From positions 52,577,777-52,641,776 of the forward strand of contig OX439050.1 of the NCBI GenBank assembly GCA_949317995.1: a stretch of DNA of 64,000 bases, read 5' to 3'. Shown one piece after another: positions 26,553 through 36,500 of the stretch. Each line of letters begins with the position of its first letter. The first letter of the stretch is position 1. The notes under the pieces were generated by a model. That model was not told the DNA's origin. It was given only the letters and a program-made list of their open reading frames with translations, and made no database searches. The translations under genes were made by a program, and so were the position numbers. The DNA comes from Acholoe squamosa (Eukaryota; Annelida; Polychaeta; Phyllodocida; Polynoidae).

Positions 26553-26700
26553 CATCAGGAGATCGTGGGTTCAATCCTGCTGCAGGCGCAGTTAGGCGCA
26601 CGGATGCGTTTCGCTGTCGGAAAACGCAGGTTCGAACCCCACCCTCGGCGCACATCAAGGCGTCGTGGGTTCGAATCCTGCTGGCGGGGCAGTTAGGCGC
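26520..26700 (+). repeat. Array of four tRNA T-arm/B-box units
   Basis: B-box sequences GGTTCRANNCC occur at 26,529, 26,568, 26,629 and 26,668. They are linked by repeats of CACATCA(A/G)G, CCCTCGGCGCA and CAGTTAGGCGCACGGA. The array looks like amplified 3' halves of a tRNA. Internal Pol III promoter potential is inference. Confidence 0.75.
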
Positions 26701-26836
26701 ACGGACGTGTTTTGCTAACCCTAACTCTAACCATAACTACAGCTGATTCTGTTATATCTATTATAGCTATATATATATTAGAAAACTAGTTGTAGAAATA
26801 TGGGTTTCTTCAATTTACTGATAGAGCCTTCTCTGC

Positions 26837-28009
26837 TTGTTTACAGAAAATGAGCAGTCGAAGACCAGCAGACGTGCCACCCGTAACCACGCTATGAGTG
26901 ACACGAGATTTACCGATGGTGACGCCGCCACCGCGACGCCGGTGACGACAAACCCTAGCACCGACACCACTGACACTCAAGGTGTCGGGGCTGGGAGTAA
27001 CACGGCGACACTGTTCGACCTCTCGGCCATGTTTCAGGGTCCCAACTCGGGCATGTTCATGGGCCAGATGCTGTCATCAATGATGATGCAGATGATGCAG
27101 GGTCAGGCTCAGGCCACGACCCGCCTGAAGTATTGGAACCGGAAACAGCAGCTTCTAAGGACCTGCCACCTGGCAAGCTTCATGACCTGATGACGGAAAG
27201 GATCGTCAAGGAGAAGGAGAAGTCCAAGAAAGGGAAGGACCTCTCGCCACTAGTGAGTGACTTCCTAAGGTCGCTCTTCTCGGAGAAGAGGACAAGGGCG
27301 GACCTCGACCTCATCCACGGGTCATATCCGCAGCCAGACAACGCGGCCAAGCTAGTAGCACCTGACCTGGAACCTGCACTGCAGGCACTGCTGAACAGGC
27401 CGGGCAGCGCTGAATACCTTAAGAGGGACGAAGCACTGAAGAAGCTCCAGATGCATCTGGTGAAAGCGATGCTAGCTTTCCAGCCAGTCATCGAACTGTG
27501 GCTCTCTCGAGGATGGTCTGACTCTAAGTTGGATGACGGTGGAGAGTCATTCATAGATGGCTTGCAGCTGATCGTCAGCACAATCAACGCTATTACGGCT
27601 CGCCGAAAGGATCTCCTCAAGCCGGTCATCATGCCAAAGTATGGGGAACACCTCCTAAAGAAGGCAGGCAATGATCCTAAATACCTGCACGGTGGTAACC
27701 TTGAAGAGGCCATCAAGGAAGTGGATGCAGCCCATAAGATGGCAGAAGCTGGAAAAGTCCCAGCCGAAGACCGCCCCCGGGAAGGCCAAACCCGCTCCGA
27801 AGCCGCAGCAACGAAGGCCGTACCCACCTAAACGGCCTAACAATGCTCAAATGGCCATGGGCATGCAGGGGATGAATTTCCCCCGAATGCCCGTAGTCTT
27901 TCCGCAGATGGGCTACAACAGGGCACCACGGTTCAGCGCCCCGCGCAACCCTCGGCCCCCGGCCCCACCCGCTGCAGCAGCCGGAAAGAAGCCGGGTTTT
28001 CAGAAATAG
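26837..28009 (+). pseudogene. DIRS gag-like ORF, broken by two frameshifts
   Basis: Position in front of RT and composition (Thr/Asp and Met/Gln-rich start, charged middle, Pro/Arg/Gly-rich basic end) fit a DIRS gag. Three frames carry it: 26,837-about 27,110, about 27,110-27,755, then to the stop at 28,009. The first switch lies near 27,110 and the second near 27,755, each visible as loss of sense in one frame while the next continues. First in-frame ATG is 26,894. The basic tail (PKTAPGKAKPAPKPQQRRPY region, about 27,760-27,830) may bind nucleic acid. No CCHC knuckle is seen. Confidence 0.75.
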
Positions 28010-28014
28010 GGCCC

Positions 28015-29202
28015 TTGGAGGAGCAGGCAAGTCCCCTTACGTTTATTCACACTGCTAAAAACTTTCTAGCTGGGAGCATATCTAGATATGTCAGCCAGTG
28101 GATGGGAATAACTAGAGACACCTGGGTACTGGGCATGGTGAAAGGGATTTCCATACCGTTTGAAGACCTCGTACCCTGTCAGGATAGAACGCCCTTCCCT
28201 TATGTCTTAGGCCCTGATAAGGAGGTCCATGTCGACAAAGAAATAGCCAAACTGCTAGACAAAGGCGTAGTAAAAATGGTCGAACCGACAGAGGGTCAAT
28301 TCATCTCAAATGTCTTTGTCAGGCCAAAACCAAATGGTGACTTTAGACTCATTTTAGATCTCTCGAAAATGAACGAATCGGTTCAGTATGAACATTTTAA
28401 AATGACCAGCCTGAGTACAGCGGTAGAGATGCTGAGACCCAGCTGTTACATGTCGTCCATTGACCTTAAAGACGCTTATTACTCCGTATCAGTCAGAGAT
28501 GAAGATAGAAAATTCCTTAGATTCCTTTGGAAAGATAACCTCTATGAATTCCAAGCTATGCCCAATGGGCTAGCTTGTGCCCCTCGCATATTCACTAAGA
28601 TTCTTACCCCAGTGTTCTCCAATCTCAGGGAGATGGGACATGAGTGTTTCCAGTACATAGATGATTCCTTCGTACTGGGGGAGACAGAGGCACAATGCAG
28701 GGAGACGACCAACAAACTAGCCCAAGAACTAGATAGGTTGGGGTTCATAGTGCATACAGGAAAATCAGTTTTTGCGCAAAATCTAATTTTCCTAGGGTTC
28801 CACCTAGACTCCGTCACTATGACAGTCCGGCCCACTAAAGAGAAGGTTGAAAAATTCAACATGGCTATCTGGAACCTAGCCAGTACTGATGACCCCTACA
28901 CAATCAGGGACATAGTGGGGATTGTGGGCCTCATGACTTCTCTCTCGCCGGGTGTCCAATATGGCCCGGCACATATTAAGGGTCTAGAAAGAGAAAAGAA
29001 CCTTGCTCTTGAAAGGCACAAGGGCAACTTCGATTCACCCATGGTTATTGGTGAGGAAGGCTTAGAGGATATCAGTTGGTGGCTGGAACACCTCCCCACA
29101 GCTTCCAAGCGCATTCGAAATGAGGGGGCAGATTTTGAAATCATAATTAGGCCTCGATGCACTAGTCACAGAGAACGGGGTCAATGTGAAAATCAGGACT
29201 GA
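28015..29202 (+). CDS. DIRS reverse transcriptase (with broken start of RNase H)
   Basis: Open from 28,015 (TTG; no ATG at the very start, so natural expression may rely on frameshift or readthrough from gag). Residues 95-260 carry RT motifs: FVRPKPNGDFRLILDLS with Asp115, SSIDLKDAYY with Asp150, MPNGLACAPRIF, and the catalytic YIDD at 214-217, then FLGFHLD. All three expected aspartates are present. The ORF runs out of frame at about 29,150 where RNase H should begin (FEIII followed by unrelated residues) and stops at 29,202. It copies element RNA and acts with the downstream RNase H and recombinase to make a circular integration intermediate in DIRS biology. Confidence 0.88.
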   Translation: MEEQASPLTFIHTAKNFLAGSISRYVSQWMGITRDTWVLGMVKGISIPFEDLVPCQDRTPFPYVLGPDKEVHVDKEIAKLLDKGVVKMVEPTEGQFISNVFVRPKPNGDFRLILDLSKMNESVQYEHFKMTSLSTAVEMLRPSCYMSSIDLKDAYYSVSVRDEDRKFLRFLWKDNLYEFQAMPNGLACAPRIFTKILTPVFSNLREMGHECFQYIDDSFVLGETEAQCRETTNKLAQELDRLGFIVHTGKSVFAQNLIFLGFHLDSVTMTVRPTKEKVEKFNMAIWNLASTDDPYTIRDIVGIVGLMTSLSPGVQYGPAHIKGLEREKNLALERHKGNFDSPMVIGEEGLEDISWWLEHLPTASKRIRNEGADFEIIIRPRCTSHRERGQCENQD

Positions 29203-29803
29203 CAACACTACATCACTGGCTTATGTCAGGAAAATGGGTGGGGTTAAGTCTGAACCATGCAATAAGATAGCCAAAGAAATTTGGGAATGGTGTGAAGAAC
29301 GGGACATTTGGCTAACAAAAAACCACATCCCGGGGAAGGATAACGTCCTGGCTGACTACCTATCTAGACACTTCTCGCATGACCTAGAGTGGGAACTAAG
29401 TGAAAAGATTTTCAAAAAGGTGTGTAATATCTTTAGCAAGCCTGAAAAAGATCTCCTCGCTTCTAGAGCAAACAAAAAGTTAGAAACTTTTTTCTCTTGG
29501 GGGCCTCAACCAGGCGCCTGGGAAATTGACACTATGTCAATAACTTGGAGGAATAACTATATGTACATTTTTCCTCCTTTCAGCCTCTTGGGGCCCGTGA
29601 TACAGCGGATCCGGCTGGAGCAGGTGAGGGCTATCCTGATAACACCAGACTGGCCGGGACAGCCCTGGTACGGCGGACTACAGCGGTCCGGGTGGCGAAT
29701 GCTCAGGTTCAGGAAGGCCAAGGGCAACCTCTATCATCCGGAGAAGCCGGCCAACAAAGAGCGACTGTTGGTGACCCCGCTCTTGGCATTTCGGACATTC
29801 TGA
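29186..29803 (+). pseudogene. DIRS RNase H remnant plus methyltransferase-like region
   Basis: Frame continues RNase H at KIRTDNTTSLAYVRKMGG, then KNHIPGKDNVLADYLSR, the usual DIRS RNase H end. The earlier catalytic segment (the TDAS-type Asp and the ELLA-type Glu, usually some 60-70 residues before TDNT) is missing. FEIII of the RT frame lies only 17 residues upstream, so about 50 residues were lost and the frame shifted. Downstream, DLLASRANKKLETFFSW, GAWEIDTMSITW, FPPFSLLGPVIQRI and TPDWPGQPWY match the methyltransferase-like (DAM-type) region known from DIRS elements. The frame overlaps the recombinase ORF by 112 bases. Confidence 0.75.
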
Positions 29804-30762
29804 AAGCAGAACTATCTCGCCAAGGTTTTGACGGCCACGCCATCGAACTTATCATGCAAGCCCGTAGGCCCGCCACACGGAAGACGTACAACACATACCT
29901 TCGTAAGTGGTACGCCTTCTGTGCAGACACTGACACACAAATCCTCCAACCGTCGATCCAAAGAGTGTGCAAGTTCCTGGCGAAATTAGCTAAAGACAAA
30001 AACGGCTACACCGCGCTAAACGCTGCTCGTTGTGCACTCTCGGCCATGCTGGGCGACTTCCAAGGCCAATCAGTGGGCCAGCACCCCTACGTAAAGCTGC
30101 TTCTGAAGGGGGCTTATGAGATGAACCCACCGGCCCCTAGATACCAGGAGTTCTGGGATGTGAGGAGGGTTCTAGACCTCCTGCAGACCTGGGACAATGG
30201 CACCACCGCACTCAGGGAGCTCTCCATGAAACTGGCCACTTTGCTCCTCTTAGTCACATCACAAAGAGGCCAGACCATCGTCAACCTTTCCATCCAAGGT
30301 CTGAAAATGGGAGACAAGGTGGTATTCAAGATGACAAGGCTCCTAAAGTCTAACAGGTTGGGGGACCCTCTCAACACGATAGAAGTTCGATTAGGAAGGT
30401 CGATTAGGAAGTTCGACCAGAACCCGAGGGTGTGCGTTGTTAGGTACCTTGAAGAGTACCTGAAACGCACCCAAAACAAAAGGAAGAGCGAGAAGAACCT
30501 CTTGGTCAGCTTCGTCTCGCCCCACCGCGGTATCTCCCGTGATACACTCAGCCGTTGGGTCATGGTCGTGCTTAAAAAGGCTGGCATTGATGTCAACCAA
30601 TACAAGCTACACTCCACCCGAGGGGCCTCTGCCTCAGGCTTCCTTAAAGTGGGAGGAAACCTCATGAGGAGAGCGGGTTGGAGGCAGGCGGAGTCTTTCG
30701 CGAAGTACTACCACAAACCAATCGAGGACGTGGTAGGGGGAAATGCGCTCCTCGAACAGTGA
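29692..30762 (+). CDS. DIRS tyrosine recombinase
   Basis: 356 codons if read from GTG 29,692. The first ATG is 29,854, so expression by overlap or frameshift from the preceding ORF is likely. The N-terminal SAM-like/core-binding part (ATRKTYNTYLRKWYAFC, residues 61-77) is followed by a catalytic domain. Candidate catalytic residues are Arg192 in TSQRGQT, His307 and Arg310 in HSTRG, Trp330 in the AGW position, and Tyr339/340 in AKYYHKP. The full R..HxxR..W..Y set is intact, so this ORF could still make an active recombinase even though the element is broken elsewhere. It would integrate the circular DNA without target duplication. Confidence 0.9.
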   Translation: MANAQVQEGQGQPLSSGEAGQQRATVGDPALGISDILKAELSRQGFDGHAIELIMQARRPATRKTYNTYLRKWYAFCADTDTQILQPSIQRVCKFLAKLAKDKNGYTALNAARCALSAMLGDFQGQSVGQHPYVKLLLKGAYEMNPPAPRYQEFWDVRRVLDLLQTWDNGTTALRELSMKLATLLLLVTSQRGQTIVNLSIQGLKMGDKVVFKMTRLLKSNRLGDPLNTIEVRLGRSIRKFDQNPRVCVVRYLEEYLKRTQNKRKSEKNLLVSFVSPHRGISRDTLSRWVMVVLKKAGIDVNQYKLHSTRGASASGFLKVGGNLMRRAGWRQAESFAKYYHKPIEDVVGGNALLEQ

Positions 30763-30878
30763 CTGTTTCTAGAGACTGCATATACCACTTCTTTCAAGCT
30801 AAATCTTCTGTTAAATATAGATTGGATACTAAAAAGATTGTGTTTGGTTTTCTGTTGGGGGATTCAATTGCTCTGAAA

Positions 30879-31004
30879 CTCTCGTAGGTTTCCGGAAACG
30901 CTTAAGGTTTCTTAGGGATAATTTTGAAATTATTTGAGACTTACCTGTAAGTTGAGGTATAATTAAGATTATAACGAGGAAACCTAGCGGTTCAGGGAAT
31001 ATAT
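30879..31004 (+). repeat. DIRS internal complementary region
   Basis: 30,879-30,921 is the reverse complement of the left end (25,870-25,912). 30,919-31,004 is the reverse complement of the right end (31,185-31,269). They meet at TAA, the complement of the terminal TTA. This is exactly the junction expected if the two ends were joined in a circle. Confidence 0.92.
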
Positions 31005-31153
31005 GCCCTACCCACCCTCCCTCAACTTACTCGTACACTCATCAAGTAGACATTATCTATGATAACGAACATAATCAGGGGGATATGGCCTACACATCCC
31101 AGCATATATATTTTATTAGTTGTAGGCTTTCATCCCCCAACAGGCTCTTAAGG

Positions 31154-31269
31154 ACTGACTGCGCATGCGCCAATCCACCTCTCGTATATTCCCTGAACCA
31201 CTAGGTTCCCTCGGTATAATCTTAATTACACCTCAACTTACAGGTAAGTCTCGAATAATTTCAAAATTA
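31154..31269 (-). repeat. DIRS right terminal repeat
   Basis: 31,154-31,186 is the inverted copy of the left core repeat with GCGCATGCGC. 31,185-31,269 is the right-specific end, copied in the internal complementary region. The last bases AAAATTA give the terminal TTA. Confidence 0.88.
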
Positions 31270-33540
31270 ACTCCTACTAGTACTATGCTTCGCTGCTTCC
31301 TGTACAGTATTAGGTTCACTACTGTAGAACCGGACTCTGAGGATCTAATAATTATGGGGTATGGAAAATGCTCATGCACAAAAATTGGTTACATTCTGTA
31401 AATCTGAATGTTTCTGCTAAATTTGTACTACTGTGTGACTTGCAAATACTTTTATTAGTGATTTAATTAGCTCTAAGCCATCAAAGTTTGGATACCTTAG
31501 CACTTCTTCTGTGTAAATCAAGGAAAAGTTAATTTAATTCGTTTGATAGCCTGTCATTTTTCTAGCCGCTCATGTTATGCCATCCGAATATATTGACCCA
31601 CCTTTAAGCCCTTAGAATTGTGCATGTACGTATAAAAGTGCACTACCACAGAGCACACACACCCGCATGCAATTCTTACTGACACCCAAAAAGGAATCAG
31701 GTTAGATATTTAAGATGGTATATAAATCTAATGACCATGTATGTATATATTCAGAGAAAAATAATGCATCTTCCCACCAGTGTATGGTTTATAATATACA
31801 ACAGGCATTATAAAGGTACATAGAAAACCACGCGAATGAACTCGCTATTTAAGGTCTCACTTCAAGTACCTAATCCGTAGCATTTTGACAATTCGAAAGT
31901 TTAGTCAAAATTTATAGAACGTAAGTTTGCTTCAGGAGTGACTTAGAGCAATGTAAATTTTGGTTATACCTCATGTATTAAATAGATGTGACAAAACTTG
32001 TGAAAATGTAACATTAAGGGAAAATCCCTTTTTTCAAATTCACGTCTTCAGCTACATTTTAGTACTTTGCATGATAAAATACTCCAAATAGCTACAGAAA
32101 TATGAGATCTCAAACATTCGTTGTCAGCAGCATGGAAAAATTTAGGATAGCCCTTAACTCAATTGCATATTGAAATATTGTGGCATAATGCATAAAAAAT
32201 GCCATTATTGGAAAAAATAACAATTTTTAAACATAATCATCCATAATTTTGGATCTAGAAGGGATAATTTAATTCTGTTTTTAGTTATGAAAACCTTATG
32301 GACAGGTTAATACAATAAAGTAACGTTTTATTCAAAAAGAACAAAATTATGGTTTCCATGGCAACCAAATGTCAACAAAATGTGCTAAATTTAGGGAAAA
32401 ACATTCTTTTTGGATTCTAAATAAGGTAATTTTAGAATGAAAATAGAGCTTTGGCTATAGCATAATCAGATTCCTCGGAAAAAGTTACCTTAGACTTGTT
32501 TTCACTTAATTTTTTACTCTTTTGGTCATATCTCCTTAAATATTGTATTTAGAGCATTTGTGTGTATTTCCCTTAATGTTATCATTTTCCCTGTTTTGTC
32601 ACAGATAACAGCATATTCAAAATAAAGTCACTCGGGCACTCATCGATTTGTACCCTTAGCCCTTATTCAAGACTAGCACTTATTCCAGACATAGATTTTA
32701 GTGTATAATGAAAATTCTAGTATCCCCATATACCCTTGGCACCCCTTTAAAGCCTGGCTCTTATAAAGGTCATTACAATGCACTTTAACAAGAAATGCGG
32801 TTGTGACCACGTAAAAAAACGCCTCCCGCCGTTAATGTCGGTATACCAGTGTTTGAGGACATGTCTCATAAAAGCAGACATAAAGAAGATTTCACAGTTA
32901 TCAATTTCTCTATTCAGTAATTTTGTATTGTGAGACCTCATCACAGGGGGCAAATGCAATCATCATAGCGCACTCCCGTACCGCTTCGCGGTACCCCCGC
33001 TATGCGGCGTGGGAGGCGCTAAAAAAAAAGTTGTCGAAGTAACAGTGCATCCCTCATGCCAAAGTTGTTGGAGTCCATTGTTATTTTCACAGAGATTTTT
33101 TGTACATTTGTGTACCACCGTACTTGTATAATTTACACTACACTGATTCAGTGCTTTTCAATAACAGTGGTTCACTGTTCAGTTTTACGAGGATCCCTGG
33201 TGGATCGAACATTTATCTTTTACAGTGTGATATTGCTTAACAATAATAGAATGCTGGAAAATACATCTGGGAGCTCTAATTAACTCACAAATCCTTTTGG
33301 GAATCGGTGATGAAATTCCATTGACAGGAGCAGCTACAGGTAATACCCATCTCATGCATCACTTCTTTAGGTCACCAATTGCATGAATAATCAATATCAC
33401 CAGACACCTTTGTGTGGTTAACAGAAATTTCTGAACAACACTTATATCCAATGAAATAAGTGTAAATATCTTGAGCAATATAGACTGAAAGATATTCTGT
33501 ATCCTCCACTAAAAATTGCTACCAACCTCAATAAAGGCAA
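31270..33540. repeat. Triplicated block, last part (copy at 31.3-33.5 kb)
   Basis: 31,840-31,980 matches 40,145-40,265 (AAGGTCTCACTTCA). 32,625-32,790 matches 40,310-40,480 and 1,145-1,325. 33,050-33,340 matches 40,510-40,770 (TGCCAAAGTTG, GTACATTTGTGTACCACC). 33,330-33,540 matches pieces at 44,990-45,060 and 55,735-55,860. It is the undisturbed version of the site later split by the LINE and by the 10.5-kb element. No gene seen. Confidence 0.75.
32810..33035. mobile_element. Small insert with GC-rich inverted repeats
   Basis: Absent from the matching place near 40,490. CGCCTCCC at 32,820 is mirrored by GGGAGGCG at 33,011, and near the right end is a perfect hairpin GTACCGC-TTC-GCGGTAC (32,978-32,994). 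The ends carry A-runs. Likely a MITE or SINE of about 220 bp; family unknown. Confidence 0.45.
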
Positions 33541-36500
33541 TTCATTAATGCTTTGACTGGTCTCCCTATCCCTAGTGCTATACTTATTTGTTCAAAGGGG
33601 CCTCACACTATAACGTTCAGAGTATTCACTGAATGTCATTTCTTAACATGCTACGACTGCCCAATTCCAAATCGTCATGTGAATTCTTTAATGAAGTGAT
33701 ATTAGAGCCCTACATATAATATTGTATATTAGTGTTGTACTATGAGGGCGAGCCTTCTTAATCCTATGTGATAACTACAGTGCCTATTGTACAGGACAGT
33801 TGTAGGAATTATTTTGCAATAAGTAAATTGCCAGCAGCCCGCCGGCACATAATGCCGACCAAAGAACATGATGATTTAGGAATGACGCAGCTCTCAAAAA
33901 TTTAATGCTTTCTTCAAATCTTCCCTGCTGATGGAGCAAAAGACAATCATTCTAGAAACATAGCTTATTTGGGATGAAATTATTTTGAACCAATACCAGA
34001 AAAATGGTATAATTATGAATAAGCATCAAATCTTATAATGATGTGCGCAATCATAGCATACACCTTTAGTGATCATTTACCCTGACAGTGTGAGCCCAAC
34101 TACTGCCCAGTATTTTAATAGTTTGTTTGCTACCGCTATCAAAGGAAACCAATTTTCTGAAACGCATGTATATTGACACATCCTCATACCCTTTTAGTAT
34201 AGCAAATTGATATGGGAATGTTGATTTTATTTGGTTGTGAAATTGATAAATTCTTAGAATGGGGACTTGGGTAGGGCCTGACTTCTCCTATTAGTTTGGT
34301 ATGGTGATTGGTTTTTAATGCAAGCCTTGCTGGTTATAATAAAAGTGAGAGCCATCAGATATATAGTTTTTGTGTATGGTTGTATTTGTTAAGAAATATA
34401 TTACAGATTCTATATTCTCACTACATACTCAGAATTTTATGCACTATACAGTCCTTAAAAGGTTAAGCAGTCACCCTCCATGTCGCAGAACCTGAATTAC
34501 TTGACCATGTGACCTCTGCTGACAAATCAGAATCCAGTAACCATGGTAACCAAGTGTAGTTTAGGAGGTCAGAGCAGGGATGTGGACTGATAAGGCTTAT
34601 CAGCTGTGATCCTTAGGAGGCATCCGTTTGGACATCTCTGTTGAAATATTACAGTGATCTTTGTTGTTTGAAGTAATTTGCCCCTTCAGTATTGATATCA
34701 CTGTACCAATGACACATAAAAAGGGATTTAAACAGGTCTTCATTTCTATCAGGAAAGTCGGGGTAGTTGATCTACATCAACATAGGAACAGAGAAGGAGG
34801 GAAGCAAAAGAAAATTACCATGAGGAAGAGATCTAATACTGTGTCTGGGGAATTCAACTTAGTACATGGTGTTTTGAAAAATAAGATAAACATAATGCAA
34901 AATATGTAAGTGTTCATAGTATGAACATCATGCATAGTAGTAATTACTACATTGCATAAAAAAACCTCTTATCCTGTTGTGTTATAACTGGTATGAATGC
35001 TGTAATTAAATTACATAAAAAAACAATGACAATACATTCTAGTATGGATAATTGCTGGATGGATAAGTTTGATACAGATACTGCATTCAGGTAAAAAATG
35101 CAGCTTCTATTATGTTGATAATGAATGTCTCATTTAACATATAATTTTCTGATGTATCGATTGACAATGATTGTTTACGGCATTCTAGATCTAGAGTTGA
35201 TGACAATACATTTAACTTGGTGTTTCTTTACTCAGCTTTAAGTTGCAACTTGCAGGGTAACATCCTCTAGTCTTGCTACATCTCCTGCTTGGAGCTTTCT
35301 AGTGACAAACAACAAAATATGAGCAATTCATAATTGAAGCCTTAGACAAGAAGGACCCGCCCAACTAATAGAGACTATGATAACCACTCCCTTGACAGGT
35401 CTACATGACCTTTTGACTCATACACGTTAGTCTTCCCTGTTACATGGCCTTCTGAAGTAGCAGATTTCTGACCATTAATGAGGTCTGCAATTAGGGCAGT
35501 GGAATACAGGATGAAGAGGATAAAGGCCATTTCATTCAGTAAGCCCCCAGTGGCCTTGTTAACTGCCACCAACAAATAACCAATTTAGCAGTCAATCCAG
35601 GATATTTCAGGCCAAAGAAGGAGTGAGGCCTATTTGATTTGATGACACACATGTACACCAGATTTAGTTAGTTTCTTTAAAAACTTTGAAATGTCAAATG
35701 CAGAGAAAGTGCAAAAATGAGGGACACACAGTGCAGAATAACAAAAGTCAAAATAACACAATAAATCTTTATCCTGTTGATTATGTAACATCTTAGCTCT
35801 ATGAAAACCCTTGGTGGACTGGTTTTCTCCAAAACTGTAGTTTTTATTCATGGTTGATTAAAGGTGAGCTATCATCTTAAGGCGTCCGAGACATTAACTC
35901 TAAATAACAGTTCTATATTATATTTTTCTTTACACTTTCCTGAGTCTACACCAGTTTCTGATCGTGAAAACAGGTCTTAATATCACTTCCACATCTTTAC
36001 TCCATGAGACCAAAATGTGTCCTATCTGGATAAACAATAATTAAGGCAATTCTGCTGTTTTGAGGCCCACAGTAGTAAAATATTTGAAAAATGAGTTAAT
36101 GTCTCGGAGGCCACCCTGTTATGAGCCCTAGTAGTATGAAACATCATCTAATATGTATGAGAAACGCCTCACTGAGTAAATTTTGAACTTTGCGACCCAC
36201 TTACTTGAAGAATTTTTGCCCAACAGAACTAAACTAATATTTTTCTGAAATCTTAGAGTGTTATCTCTTAAATGAGACCAGGAAAGAAAAGATTAGGTTA
36301 GCTATATGTCATTCTGTAGCTATATGAAGGTGAGAAACCACTGTTTTCCCCTGTTTTGTGCACTTTCTCTGAATTTGACTTAACTCTAATCCATTGGATC
36401 ACCGGTAATAAAAATCTTGAGGTCATGAAACTACAGGTACAAGTGATAATCTTTCAATGTTCTAAGATCTGATGAGATGAAGGAAATACCCATATTTCCA

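Larger units (their letters stand above)
26005..26846 (+). other. Predicted leader intron of the DIRS element
   Basis: Strong donor GTAAGT at 26,005 after CCTG, and a pyrimidine-rich acceptor ending TTGTTTACAG at 26,846 just before the gag frame opens. Splicing would remove the tRNA-like array and put the gag ATG (26,894) near the 5' end. Based on splice signals only. Confidence 0.5.
25870..31269 (+). mobile_element. DIRS-like tyrosine-recombinase retrotransposon, full length, defective
   Basis: A 5.4-kb element with gag-like, RT/RNase H/methyltransferase-like and tyrosine-recombinase ORFs in that order on the plus strand. This gene set and the tyrosine recombinase in place of an integrase define DIRS retrotransposons. 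Ends are marked by TTA at 25,870-25,872 and 31,267-31,269. An internal complementary region at 30,879-31,004 is the reverse complement of the left end followed by that of the right end, again with TTA (as TAA, 30,919-30,921) at its centre. That arrangement is the known DIRS circle-junction structure. Frameshifts in gag and an internal loss in RNase H make this copy non-autonomous. It interrupts the triplicated block between copies 2 and 3. Confidence 0.93.

Noticed and set aside
26358-26555. Minus-strand 65-codon ORF with a GGVRTHD phrase
   Set aside because: It is the antisense reading of a tRNA T arm, a well-known source of spurious proteins.
27180-27827. 215-codon ORF antisense to DIRS gag
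   Set aside because: Shadow of the GC-rich gag frame; Ser/Arg-rich composition without motifs.
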